Origin: Channallabes apus
Lineage: Eukaryota; Chordata; Actinopteri; Siluriformes; Clariidae
Direction: 5' to 3'
Length of the DNA stretch: 64,000 nt
NCBI GenBank assembly: GCA_030522415.1
Contig: CM060130.1
Location: 22,466,465 to 22,530,464, forward strand
Each line of letters opens with the position of its first letter. The stretch's first letter is position 1. Positions 1 to 10,577 of this stretch are shown one piece after another. Position numbers and translations under genes: made by a program. Under the pieces are notes generated by a model. That model did no database searches and was not told the DNA's origin. It saw only the letters and a program-made list of their open reading frames with translations.

Positions 1-345
1 GCACGCATATATGCACATATAATATAGGAAAACGGCCAATTTTATATATGTCACATATACTGTATTACTATATACTGTAGGTACATATATGCACGCATAT
101 ATGCACATATAATATAGGAAAACGGCCAATTTTATATATGTCACATATACTGTATTACTATATAGGTACATATATGTACGCATATATGCACGCATATATG
201 TACATATAATATAGGAAAACGGCCAATTTTATATATGTCTATATAGGTACATATATGCATGCATACTGTATATGCACGCATATATGTACATATATGTACA
301 TATAATATAGGAAAACGGCCAATTTTATATATGTCACATATATTA
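1..345. repeat. AT-rich minisatellite
   Basis: At least four copies of a unit containing AATATAGGAAAACGGCCAAT begin near 21, 111, 208 and 304. They are joined by variable runs of ATATATGCAC/ATATGTACAT. Spacing is about 90-97 bp. The array begins at or before the window edge and stops just before the gag ORF that ends at 383. Confidence 0.85.
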
Positions 346-382
346 AAAACCTATATCAAAACCTATATTAAAACATATATGT

Positions 383-2212
383 TTATATAGGTTCTTTCCG
401 TGTGGGAGTGAAAGCGCTGACAGATAATGTACCGGCATTCTTCATTGTAATCAAGTCTTTGTGAATTTTACCAACCTGTCTGTCCTCGGTTGCGATGCTG
501 ACCCTGGGTTTTCCTTGGCCCGTTTGTTTGGGTCTTTGAAGGGATGTGTGACAGGGTTTTCCGTCGCTGATTGCGGCGTCCAGGTCCGTAGTGTGCGCGC
601 TGCTCAGGTGCGCGTTGCTCGATTCAGTGACCGCACTCTCGTTCGCAGGCTGCGCTCGGCTGTTGCATGTTGAGTTGGAAAGTTGAAAGTGCGCGCTGCT
701 CGGGCGCGCGCTGCTCGTTTCAGTGATTGCGCTCTCGTTGCTCGATTCAGTGATTGCGCTCTCGTTGCGCGATTCAGTGATTGCGCTCTCGTTCGCAGGC
801 TGCGCTCGGCTGTTGCATGTTGAGTTGGAGAGGTGAAAGTGCGCGCTGCTCGGGTCAATGAGTGCGCTCTTGCTCTTGGGCGATCGGCTGTCGTGTTTGC
901 GATCTTGACATTTATTTCCAAATCTATCCTGCAACAGTCTCATTGCCTCTGCATAACCACACTGATCTGGCATAAGCTGACAGCTCATAACGAGGTCTCT
1001 ATCCTCTCCCTTAGTGAACTGCTCAAGATAACACAGCTTATCAGCATCACTATCGGTTTTGTCAACAATAACGTGTTTAAATGCTTTCATGAAGGACGTA
1101 AACTCAAGAGGGTCACCATGAAACACAGGAACATTGCGCTGAGGTAAAAGGGATTGCCGTTGGCATTTCATGAGCATTGCTATGATGTCAGCCTGCTGTT
1201 GTATCATGCTCTGTGATTCTAAAGTATAAATGTCATGGCGGGTGTATTTATTGTCTTGGGTAGACCCTTCATTTAAAGTACTTTTCAATTTTGGTTCAAA
1301 ACTTACTGGTACACTTGGATGGGCTGTCTTGCGACGTGATGGCAGTCCGAGGTCTTCTATCGACGCGCTGCTCTCGTAAAGTTCGTTGTATTCCAGTTTG
1401 GGAGCGCGTGCGCCACTTGGTTCGTTGAAGGTGCTCTCTCTTACTGGCTTTCGGCGGCTGACGTATTCAGGTTTGTGGCCCGTCCAAGGCGGGCTGCTCG
1501 AGCGTGTGCAGCTCGGGTCGATGACTCCGCTCTTTGATGCAGGCTGTCGTTTTTTACAACCCTGATAAGCCTGTAATTCAGCGTCGACAATTGCGAGCGC
1601 AGTTTCTAATTCCAACTTTTCTTTATCAGCCTTTAATTCTGCTTCCTTCTGTTCTAACGCCCGCCGTTCTGCTAAGGCTGCTACTTTAATCAACAAGGCT
1701 GCTCTGTTGGCTTCCGCTTTCTTTATTCGGGCTGAGGATGATGTAGAAGTTACAGACCTTTTGGATGCTGTTGTCGTCTGTGACACGCTGACGCCCGGCG
1801 AGACATCTTCGCGTATTCGCGACGTCACAGAGTGGCCCTTAGTGTCCTTGGTGTCCGCTTTCCAGCGACCCACCGTAGCTATGAATTCTGTGCGGCCTTG
1901 AGCCTCAGGTGCGCCGCAAGCGACCTGATCGCGTCTGTGTTTGTCTTCATGAGTGTACACAAGCACATCAACGTTACTTCTCATGAAGGCCTCTCTCAGC
2001 TTCCCGTATTTGGGTCTGTACTCAGTTTCAAGGATGTCTAACTTACGTGCATAGTTCATGGGTGTCTTTAATGCAGTAGACGTTGCATTCAGTCGAATTC
2101 GCTTGCCTTTTCTTGCATCCAGCGCCTCGTTGAGGTTTTTTCTGTTCATCTCGTGGAGCGCCGTTAGGCTCCCCAGCCAAGTGCCGGGAGCGTTGTCCTC
2201 ATTGTTCGGCAT
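383..2212 (-). CDS. BEL/Pao-type retrotransposon Gag-like protein, C-terminally truncated
   Basis: An open frame of 609 codons starts at the ATG at 2212. Residues about 363-435 (VPVFHGDPLEF ... KLCYLEQFTKGED ... RLLQDRFGN) resemble the DUF1759-type Gag core of BEL/Pao elements. An Ala/Lys/Glu-rich segment at about residues 165-215 is probably a coiled coil. The last 150 residues are low complexity, with repeats of NESAITES and a duplicated block containing SSAHFQLSNSTCNSRAQP. I see no CCHC knuckle, protease or RT. The frame ends against the minisatellite, so pol is missing or was replaced. The frame is uninterrupted, which suggests fairly recent activity. A domesticated gag-derived gene is possible but unsupported. 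Confidence 0.7.
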   Translation of the reverse strand: MPNNEDNAPGTWLGSLTALHEMNRKNLNEALDARKGKRIRLNATSTALKTPMNYARKLDILETEYRPKYGKLREAFMRSNVDVLVYTHEDKHRRDQVACGAPEAQGRTEFIATVGRWKADTKDTKGHSVTSRIREDVSPGVSVSQTTTASKRSVTSTSSSARIKKAEANRAALLIKVAALAERRALEQKEAELKADKEKLELETALAIVDAELQAYQGCKKRQPASKSGVIDPSCTRSSSPPWTGHKPEYVSRRKPVRESTFNEPSGARAPKLEYNELYESSASIEDLGLPSRRKTAHPSVPVSFEPKLKSTLNEGSTQDNKYTRHDIYTLESQSMIQQQADIIAMLMKCQRQSLLPQRNVPVFHGDPLEFTSFMKAFKHVIVDKTDSDADKLCYLEQFTKGEDRDLVMSCQLMPDQCGYAEAMRLLQDRFGNKCQDRKHDSRSPKSKSALIDPSSAHFHLSNSTCNSRAQPANESAITESRNESAITESSNESAITETSSARPSSAHFQLSNSTCNSRAQPANESAVTESSNAHLSSAHTTDLDAAISDGKPCHTSLQRPKQTGQGKPRVSIATEDRQVGKIHKDLITMKNAGTLSVSAFTPTRKEPI

Positions 2213-2720
2213 GGTGAAGTTCGACGGCTATTCTCTTTCACTTTCCATTTCAGTGTTCACTTGTTTTCGTTCAAACAGCGGAAAAGCTTTAGACTTTATG
2301 TAGACGCGGTTGGCTTATTTCACTAGTTTTGACGCGTAGCTAATGTCTTAAAGTTTCACTCACATGACAGAAGTCCGATCTCTTTGTCCTTTGTCGTTTA
2401 TTTGTCAGCATCAAAGAATCAACACTTCATACAGTCGTCTTGAGTAAATCCACTGTTATTACAGACACCAGTTGCTGCATCTTGCAAATCTCTGAGTTTT
2501 ACAACAACCTGTTTGCTGTATCTTGTAGATTACAATCTTGGCTTGGGTATCTGACAACACTCTTGTTGTTTCTTACATTCCCAGCTTACGTTAGCTTACG
2601 GTTACAACAACCTCGTTGCTGTATTTTACATTTCTAGCTTACCGGGAGCTCTCACTAGCTGACGGTCTAAAGCTTGTGTTTCCGTAGCCTTCCAAATCTA
2701 TACTGAGCTTTCTAGCATAT
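2213..2720 (-). other. Probable leader and LTR region of the BEL/Pao element
   Basis: This stretch lies directly upstream of the Gag start on the same strand. It has an AATAAA signal on the minus strand at about 2397-2403, as expected for an R/U5 region. It also has short direct repeats around TTACAACAACCT (about 2500, 2600). I could not fix the LTR ends, a primer-binding site or a second LTR, so the call rests on position. Confidence 0.3.
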
Positions 2721-2969
2721 GACAGTCACACAAATGCATGTACATAATAGTAGAATGACATCACAGACCAATCTACGATTGTCAACTTATGATGCATAAC
2801 TAAGAAATATATAAAGCTTATGGCTTATGTAACAAACTTAATGCTTAATGCTTTACTAATGAATAGAACAAGGTAGAATGAATGAAATAACAGCAAATAA
2901 AATAAAATAAAATAAACACAACAAATTCATAACAAGTGCGATATGGCACTTACACACACTATCAGTAGT

Positions 2970-3680
2970 ACTTCCAGGTACAGATTAATCATGTAACAAT
3001 AAAGCACAATAATTTATCTGATAAGGGAAATCACAAGCCACATGGCAAGAATGAGGCTGAAACCAGAGACAAAGCACAAAAGACTTGTTACAAGGTGCTG
3101 AGTTCAGAAATAGAGGGAAAAAACATCAACAAAAACCTTAGCCTACTTGATTTCTGTTTTCTTTTTATAAATAAAAAATATTGAGAGATAGATTTGTAAA
3201 ATCACATAATGATTACAAAAATAAAGGCATATGAAATACATGTGATTTTTTTTATTCATTCATTCATCTTCTATACCGCTTTATCCTGTGTTTAGGGTTG
3301 CAGGGACCTGGAGCCTATCCCAGGAGACTCAGGGCACAAGGCAGGGTACACCCTGGACAGCATGCCAATCCATCGCATAGCACACACACACACATACACA
3401 CACACAATCATTCACACACTATGGTCAATTTTGGGAACACCAATTAGCCTAATCTGCATGTCTTTGGACTGTGGGAGGAAACCGGAGTACCCGGAGGAAG
3501 CCCACCAAGCAGGGGGAGAACATGCAAACTCCATGCACACAGAGATGGGAATCGAGCCTGGCCGGGAATCGAACCCGGACCCTGGAGGTGCAAGGCGACA
3601 GTGCTAACCACTACACCACCGTGCCGCCCTGTGATTTTTTTAAGCATTTAAAAATAAAAATATACATTCATATTGCTCCA
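2970..3680. repeat. Dispersed repeat, copy 1 (interrupted by a SINE)
   Basis: The stretches 2970-3252 and 3642-3680 match 28813-29145 closely and in order. Shared blocks include GGTACAGATTAA, CACATGGCAAGAATGAG and ACAAGGTGCTG. The SINE at 3253-3629 is the main difference. No ORF is evident and the family is unknown to me. Confidence 0.8.
3253..3629 (-). mobile_element. tRNA-headed SINE, apparently full length
   Basis: Read on the minus strand, it starts GGCGGCACGGTGGTGTAGTG, the tRNA-like head with A-box and B-box-like blocks (GGTTCGATTCCC-type near 3565). It ends in an (ATGA)n/(GAAT)n-like tail next to 3253. It is flanked by perfect 12-bp duplications TGTGATTTTTTT at 3241-3252 and 3630-3641. 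A short CA-rich expansion lies at 3383-3420. This family is widespread in teleosts. Truncated relatives are at 37001-37130 and 41531-41640. Confidence 0.9.
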
Positions 3681-3771
3681 TGAGGCCCCCTGCTGGTGGG
3701 CCTTAGGTTGCAACATATGTTGCCTGTTTGTCTAAGACGGCACTGTGTTCCACCCCAGCACAGAACATAGT

Positions 3772-4028
3772 GTTCCCTTTCAAAAGCTACACTCATTGTT
3801 GCACTGAAAGCCCTATGGGAAACGATTCCTCATGACCGGTTGTGACACACGTGTGTGACAAACACGCCAAATATTTTGGCATGTATAACATGGTGCACCT
3901 GGAGGTTATAAAAAGACATGACCCGGAAACACCCTCAGGTCATTTTCTCTTCAGGATCCGTATTGTGGTGTGTGCGGTGTGCAAGTAGACCTTTCAGGGA
4001 AGTAAAAAAAAATTTTTTTTTACTTAAC
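3772..4028 (+). mobile_element. Left terminal repeat of a DIRS-like element (copy 1)
   Basis: It begins GTTCCC and continues with CTACACTC, CCCTATGGGAA, AACACGCCAAA, and GGAGGTTATAAAAA. The same blocks occur in the same order in the terminal repeats of the DIRS-like element at 33006-38107. TATAAAAA at about 3908 is a candidate TATA box ahead of the Gag start at 4029. No matching right end is found, so the element is 3'-truncated. Confidence 0.65.
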
Positions 4029-5056
4029 ATGGCTGATTCTCGCAGGAAATGCGTTTATCCATGTGAGAGGAGTCTCCTGGATGGCGATTTCCACACTTTC
4101 TCTTGCCTTTCGGCGCCTCTTGAGAAGTAGCTGAAGAAATTTCCTCTCTCGCGTCCACGGATTTGGAAACTGTCGCTTCGGAATGCCCCTCCAGAAATGA
4201 GCAGGCGTATCAGGAGCTTTTAGAGGTAGTGACACGCGCTGTCGAGCGCTTACACCTCGAATGGCCGCGAACACCTCGGGGCCCCAAGCGGTCGAAACTA
4301 GATGGCAGGTTTCTGTCAGGTGGCCGGAGGGAGGAGCCTCATCGGCGCTCCCTCCCCTTCTTTGGTGATCTCCATGACTAATTAATCCATTCATGGGAGA
4401 GGCCTTATTTATCCCATGTGTTTGTGCCAATGACATCGATGTACTCTAATGTTGTGGATGCAAATACACGTGGTTATTTGATGATGCCCCAGATAGAAGA
4501 GACGCTTGTGGGCTATCTCTCTCCTGGGACTCCATCCTCCCTGGAAAAGCCCACGGTCCCCTCCAAGCCGTGCAGATTGACATCTTCACTGGTGGGGAAG
4601 GCTTTTCAGGCAGCAGGTCATGCTGGTTCTGCTCTGCACACCATGGCGGTCTTACACGCATATCAGGCTGACTTGCTAAACGACTGGAGCACTGGCGGGG
4701 TTGCTAAAGAAGCCGCGTTGGAGTTACGCCGAGCCACAGACTTGTCTCTTAGGGCAACCAAGCAAACGGCCCGTGCTATTGGCCGCTCCATGGCTGCCTT
4801 AGTGGCTACAGAGAGACATCTGTTGCTTAATCTTACGAGCATCAAAGACACTGACCGCGCCTTCCTTCTTGATGCCCCTATCTCGCCTTCCAGACTGTTC
4901 GGTGATGCCGTCAGGACCGTCATGAACAAGTTTCGGGACGCAAAACTCCATGAGGAACTCTTTGGCCGTGCTCAACAGGCGGAACTGTCAGACACCCAGT
5001 TCCCGATCAGCTCTGGCCTCCCCGAGGAGCTCGCCGCGCCTCACGAATGGATTTGA
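4029..5056 (+). pseudogene. DIRS-like element Gag (ORF1), broken
   Basis: A short N-terminal frame starts MADSRRKC at 4029 and stops at 4130. The main downstream frame, 4418-5056, encodes about 212 residues. It contains blocks typical of DIRS ORF1 proteins: PQIEETLVGYLSPG, LVGKAFQAAG, LHTMAVLHAYQADLL, ELRRATDLSLRATKQ, ARAIGRSMAALVATERHL and FLLDAPISPSRLFGDAV. At least one frameshift or stop separates the two parts, so this is a relic. DIRS Gag is thought to package element RNA. No RT or recombinase follows in this copy. Confidence 0.7.
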
Positions 5057-5740
5057 GGACCATTTTAAATGAGAGGAGAATGGTCTCAGGACCGTAGCAC
5101 TATGGAAAACCACCACCCTCAGGAGGCCGGTGTTCAATTCCCACCTCCACTGGTGTTTCGGGAGACAGCGGTTTCCGACAAAGTGTTAGGTCCTCGGTTC
5201 CCTCCTGTCGTGCCTTCAGGACACTGAACACTAACAGCCACCACCATCACCACCACTCCTCCGCGTAGCCGAGTAATGCTCCTTTGGAGAAGCTGGCACC
5301 ATCTAAGCTACTGCCAAGCATGTCTTCTTGGCTACAGGATTCAATCATTGTGTTTCAACAGCGTGGGTTTCCACCTCCGTGAAACCACAGTGAGCACCTC
5401 TGTTAATTCAAGATCACAGGCTTACTGGAAATGAGGCCATATCACATGTTTCCCTCCCAAACAGAGCCATTCGGCGTCAACATGTCGCCCTAGCTCACCT
5501 AATTTTCTTAGGGTGGAGTCTTAAAGCCACAAAAGCATTCCCCTTCCTAAACGAGGTATAAAGTTGAATGTCATGTGGAATCCGAGCGCAATGCAGGCAC
5601 AGCTGTTTCCTGCGCGCCAAATTCATTATAGCACTCTAAAGGAGTATAAGCTAGGCCAGGTGGTAACTTCACCGCTCCCAGAGTGGTTTCAGTGGTGGCT
5701 AAGTGCCGGGGGATTTCATCCAAGGGCCAATCCCCAGAGG
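5057..5740. other. Degenerate tail of the DIRS-like copy; no intact gene
   Basis: The sequence just after the Gag frame (5057-5300) is Pro/Ser-rich in translation and looks like decayed Gag C-terminus. From about 5300 to 5740 I see no convincing coding or repeat structure. Confidence 0.35.
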
Positions 5741-6015
5741 TAATAAGGGTTGCCACACTACCACACAGAGTTTCATCAGTAATCTCCCAGAGTTACCAAC
5801 TTCGATTAGATCACCGTCTGACGCCACAGAACTCGATCAGGCGACTGAATATTTAGAGTCGACATTTCGTTGTACCTTAGATAATGTAGCTCCAGCTAAA
5901 AGAAAAATTATTAGAGATAAGAAACTCGCTCCCTGGTATAATGATCATACGCGCACTTTAAAACAGACTGCTCGGAAATTAGAGTGTAAATGGCATCAAA
6001 CTACAGATGTCACCT
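5741..6015 (+). pseudogene. Non-LTR retrotransposon ORF2 fragment
   Basis: About 90 codons contain DQATEYLESTFRCTLDNVAP and KLAPWYNDHTRTLKQTARKL. This is the region between endonuclease and reverse transcriptase in vertebrate LINE ORF2 proteins (W-Y/N ... LKQ..RKLE pattern). Neither catalytic domain is present. The fragment abuts the decayed DIRS copy and is probably a 5'-truncated or rearranged insertion. I cannot choose between the L2, CR1 and Rex clades. Confidence 0.55.
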
Positions 6016-7944
6016 TTAAGACTGTGCGTGTTTTCCCGCGGGATGCCGCAATTTAGCACGTGGCGTGCCGCGACTTGCCGGAGGCAACATTCAGGAATTT
6101 AAAATAAATGTGTTGTGCTTCACTGAATATCCGCCAGATGGCGCATGGAAGGACATTATCTAAAAGGCGAACCAAGTACAACAATGAATGTACTGTATCA
6201 CTGATGAACAGTGCTGAAGCGAACATGAATTTTATTTTGGTTTATAATAGATCTTTCATGATGAATGAGTGTATATGTGCTTCATATTATCAAACACAGG
6301 CAAAGGAGACAGAAATTATTGAGGGATCCACTGAAAAAAGTAAACCTAGCTATCGTTCGTTTAATGTATTTTTTTTTCTCATTCCATTAGTTTAAAAAAT
6401 TTTAATTTGCTCTTTTAAACTAAAGTGTCTAATTTATGCTTATGGGTGAATCTTTTTTTATTTTTTTTACTTTAGTATAATGCTATTTACAGCAGGGAAC
6501 CAAAGTGAAATATTTCATTTTGATCAAGGCACTTTTATTAGATTGAGTGTGATTTGCGCATGCACAGTCTTTAAACCATAGTTTTGCCGGTATAATTTTA
6601 TTTCCGCCTCAAACCGGAGCATGACGTTGAAACAAGTAAGGAAGGATATCAGAACCTGTATTTCAGTTACTATTAGTTAAAGCTCCTGGTTAAACTTAAA
6701 TCTAATCCATTCACAAAGGACATTTCTGCTTTAAACCAAAGTTCGCCGTTTCACATGACCTCATGATGCAGCATTATCAAGGACTGAATCACATTCTGCT
6801 GGCGGCCCTAGTTTCTCAAAGAAAACTCCTTTAAACCAGGTAAGAAAGCAAACTCATGTCATTTCGTTGTTAAATATTTCTCTTCTATGAGCAAATTCAT
6901 GGTTTATGTCAGGAACAACTACTTTGTAGATTGAGTTTTGTGTCCGTTTGCTACTGTAGCTAAAAACACCTATATTACCTACATTAGCATTAGTTAACTA
7001 ACGCGGTGATTTTCAAAAACACCGGAGTTTCTACAGTAAGTCGGCGGTGCCGAATAACATGAAAATAATTATATTTAAGTACCGTTGGTTAACGATGTAA
7101 AAATTTATAGGAAAGTGGCGTAAACACAGAACAAGCTAATTTGGAGTGAGTGCTGTTTGTAGTGTATTTATAGTTATTCTTAAAACCTTCTGGACTTGCT
7201 AATGTGTAAGTAATGTAATATCACTAAAACTATATTCCCTCGTATGAAACGGGGCTTTAGCACATGTTCCTGACATACTGGTGACACTTTATCACACGTT
7301 TTTAACCGTATCAGTATATAAATATCGGCATAAGTTTGACATTTTGATTTAATGTTACTTCAAGTACATTTTAGCCATTACGATGTCATGAAATAACTTT
7401 AAAAGTAAACATAATCTTGATGCACTTTTGTGTTTACATGTCTGTTAGCTTTTCTGAAAGGACATTATTTTACCCATACTGCTTTCTATACTTTATACAT
7501 ACTGTAATTAAGATTTGCTAACATAAGAACTTGAGCCAGTCCAATTTTTGTTTTTGTCAAATGTAATATTGTGAATGGAAGCCACAGGACATGAGCAAGG
7601 CATCCAAATCAAGTTGGCTGTGATGCACTAAATTAAAACATAACTAGCAGAATAAAACTCTTTAGTTTAACTTGTTCACAGGTTAGTGTATGCTGTCTGA
7701 ATACAGGTTTCAATGTCTGCCACGTTCATTTTATCACGCTTTTCAAGCCTAACATAACCAACAATACTATGTTTGTTTTTATATCCCTAGAGCCTGGAGG
7801 TGATTATCTCCTGAAATGTCTTATGGTGTATTTGAGTGGCAGATGTGGACCAGCTGATTAAGCACTGGTAAGCATTTGTTCATGAAGCATTTCATCCTTA
7901 GGACTGAAAAATGTTACTGAATTGATAACTTAGCCTTGTTTAAA
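6016..7944. other. Non-coding interval with two exon-like segments
   Basis: No protein-coding gene is recognisable. Two segments look like spliced non-coding exons. One ends at a canonical donor near 6839 (CCAG|GTAAGA). The other, about 7793-7867, has a pyrimidine-rich acceptor (ATATCCCTAG) and donor CTG|GTAAGC. The longest ORF in the second is only a dozen codons. The rest is AT-rich single-copy-like sequence. Confidence 0.3.
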
Positions 7945-8040
7945 GGTCCAGGTGGCAGCTTGGTGGTGCTGGGGTTTGAACCTGTGAGCTTCCAATCAGC
8001 ATACCAACATCCAAAAACCATACAACTACCTCTGCCCCTT
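7945..8040 (-). repeat. Degenerate SINE head fragment
   Basis: GGTGGCAGCTTGGTGGTGCT and GGGGTTTGAACCTGTGAGCT parallel the promoter-proximal part of the SINE at 24837-25037 (AACTTGGTGGTTGTGGGGTT then TGAACCTGGGAT). The tail is missing. Confidence 0.5.
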
Positions 8041-8268
8041 CATATTGACAGTTATGAGGTCATTGGTCATATCAGCTGCAGCCTACAACCTTTTTTTTTT
8101 ATTATTATTTTTTTTTCAGTATGTATTAACATTAGTTACATACATTCTCCTAAACCTTGTGGAAAGAATTCACAGAAGAGCAGAAGCTGTTATAGCTGCA
8201 AAAGCCCAACATCATATTAAACCCTATGAATTAAGAAGTGGATGTTGCTCAAGTTTATATTAATACTT

Positions 8269-8979
8269 TGTAGCGCGGCCACATAAAGGGGCGGTTAAAC
8301 TGCAGGGGAAAAAAGAAGGAGCTAATGTTGCTCACCTGCACCAACAAACTGACCCCCTTCGGTTATTTTCGTCCCCATGGCAACGGTGCCTTGGTTCCGG
8401 GGTTAAGCTCACGCGCGCATGCGCAGTTGTGCCGCGAGGGAACCCCGATGACCTATCAGGTCACGTGTGCCGGTATAAAGCCGGAACCGGCATGACGTTC
8501 AAAACGGGGAGATGAAGAAAGCAGCGCTGTGTATGGATAGAGAGAGAGAGCTAGTTTACGATTGCCATTGGAATATTCTTTTCCTGGACGTCAACTATAC
8601 CCCTCTGATTCCGTTTCTCGAGCTCCCGGACTTACCATCTTTCACCGGTGAGATCGAGTCGTCTCCCCATTTCACCATCCCATACATTCACAATAACACG
8701 GACTTGGACATTCATACATACGCACTCACACACTCGCACACACTACTGACATTGTACATATTTGTTTATATGTTGTATATATTGGTTTTTTGTTGCACTT
8801 CATTTGTTTGTCTTTTGTACATAATACACTTTGGTTTGGTTTGGGAATCTGTTGTTGTGTCCGTCTTTCCTTGCTCCGCGAAGGTTGCGCAATACCGGAA
8901 GTGAGTGTAATCAACCCGTTTATAGATATTAGACCCCGATTTAGTGTAATTAGCTCAAATAATAATTCTGAGCGTTACA
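8269..8979 (+). repeat. 5' LTR
   Basis: It has the TG...CA ends described for the parent element. GGTATAAAGCCGG near 8473 is the probable TATA box. A 130-codon ORF from 8512 begins just downstream and has a counterpart in the other LTR. Confidence 0.9.
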
Positions 8980-9062
8980 TATTGGTGGCCCGTACGGGGA
9001 GTCTATTTGTTTGGGTGTTTTTCCGGTGTTGTGTGAATTTGTGGAGCAAAATAGACGCTAAC

Positions 9063-9818
9063 ATGGCTAGTGCTAAAGCTAACCTGCTTGCTAATGCTAG
9101 TAGGGCCGGGAGGGCCAACTATGTTGCCGGTAGTAAAACACAGGATGAGGAATTTGCTTTTGTGACGAGACGTAATCCTAAATCATTGCTTAGTTCGTTG
9201 TATGTATCAGATAGACATGATAACATTGAGGAGCTTATGTCTAATTTGTCTGATAGTTTAAAAACAATGTGTTCAGAACTTGAGCAATGTAAAGGGGATG
9301 TAGTGTCTATGACTGAAAAGGTGGGTGTGTTGGAGAGGAATTTCAGAGACTCCATGGACAGCAGCTTAAACCGCAAACTCAGTTTTCGACAAGCAGTAGA
9401 CACCAAGCTAGATGAGCTGGAGCGCTACTGCCGAGAGTCGCTAGGGAAACTGGAGAAAGCCGTGGCTGACTGTTTCCTGCGCTGTGATATCGTCTGGGAG
9501 AAACAGATGAAGAAGCTGCGCCTCTTTAACACGCCCACCACCCTCAGATCTGTAGCACACTCCGCGGTGTCTTCACCACCTCCAGCTCTACATTCAGCTG
9601 ATCGTCCAACAGCTGCAACACCTGAGAAGGACAGCCAGGAGAATGGGAAGAAAGGGGCACCTCTGCCCTCTGCTACTCTGGCCCAGGCCGGACCGTCCAA
9701 CGCCCAGCCCCTCTCTGCACCCTCTCAGCTCTACTACGCCGTGCCAACCAAAGCAGAACCTCCTCAACCTACCTCGGAGCGGTCAGCCGCCCCTCCCAGA
9801 GACCTCGCAGAGGTGTAA
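9063..9818 (+). CDS. Gag-like protein of the 8.3-kb LTR element
   Basis: The frame reads back to 8790, but the first ATG past the 5' LTR and primer site is at 9063 (MASAKANLLANASRAG). It gives 251 residues. Residues about 55-140 are rich in heptad-like Leu/Glu/Lys and probably form a coiled coil (LSDSLKTMCSELEQ, VGVLERNFRD, LDELERYCRESLGKLEKAV). The C-terminal 80 residues are Pro/Ser/Ala-rich. No CCHC knuckle is present. The assignment as Gag rests mainly on position after the LTR and before the integrase remnant. A single TAA at 9816 separates it from that remnant in the same frame. Confidence 0.6.
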   Translation: MASAKANLLANASRAGRANYVAGSKTQDEEFAFVTRRNPKSLLSSLYVSDRHDNIEELMSNLSDSLKTMCSELEQCKGDVVSMTEKVGVLERNFRDSMDSSLNRKLSFRQAVDTKLDELERYCRESLGKLEKAVADCFLRCDIVWEKQMKKLRLFNTPTTLRSVAHSAVSSPPPALHSADRPTAATPEKDSQENGKKGAPLPSATLAQAGPSNAQPLSAPSQLYYAVPTKAEPPQPTSERSAAPPRDLAEV

Positions 9819-10577
9819 CCGCCACAGCGGGAAGGTCTCCAGGTGGCACTACTAGCCACTGTGGTCGATGTCGGAGCGACCCAGAACCAGGGCGTCTCCT
9901 TCGAACACCACCAGGGGGCGTTACACCGTAGAGTTCCGAGGAAGAAGGGAGGAGCACTCCAGCTGGTAGTCCCACCTACAAACGTCCAGACGTTCCTACA
10001 AGACTTTCACCAAAAGCCGTCGGGTGGCCACCGTGGGGGGCTAAAAACCCTACTAAGCCTCCTAGACGTTGCCTGGTGGCCCACCATCCGCAAGGACGTC
10101 TGGCGGTACGTAGGAGCGTGCGAGGTCTGCCAGAACACCCAGAGTGAGGCTAAGCGAACCAGGGGCCGCTGGAGCAACCTACCACCCAACAACACTCCAC
10201 AGACCCAGCCACTGATACAGAACCGACCGACCTCAAGATCACAGCGGAGGAAGAGACACCACCACCAACAGGTCAGCCTGCCAAAGAAGCCAGCTACCAC
10301 AGTTCCCGGCAGCTCGAGGTGCCAGAGCTACCGGGCTGGCTGGTTTGGCGATGGACTCCATCTCTTTCCTCTGCCCATCAAAGACTTGTCAGGTGAGCTA
10401 GTGCCCAGTGGGAGGGTCCTGCTAAAAGACTCAAAAGAGAACCAATGGACTGACACTAGATCTGGGGGCAACCCACTAAGCCGAGAAAGTGTAACAAAAA
10501 AAGCGCTAGTGCGGTCCTCTCCTCACACGTCGGAGGCTGGGGGGGGGGGGGGGGGTCTATGTAGCGCGGCCACATAA
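9819..10577 (+). pseudogene. Pol remnant: integrase HHCC zinc-binding domain
   Basis: In frame with gag after one stop, the segment at about 9960-10170 encodes FHQKPSGGHRGG followed by VAWWPTIRKDVWRYVGACEV and a CxxC pair (CEVC). This is the His2-Cys2 N-terminal domain of gypsy integrases. No DDE core, RT or protease is present, so several kilobases of pol have been lost. The following Arg/His/Pro-rich stretch runs into the G-rich polypurine tract. It cannot be functional as an enzyme. Confidence 0.7.

Noticed and set aside
1..345. CRISPR-like array
   Set aside because: Repeats are AT-rich minisatellite units with no uniform repeat-spacer pattern, and the genome is clearly vertebrate.
8512..8904. 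130-codon ORF as a host membrane protein
   Set aside because: It lies wholly inside an LTR and is duplicated in the partner LTR.
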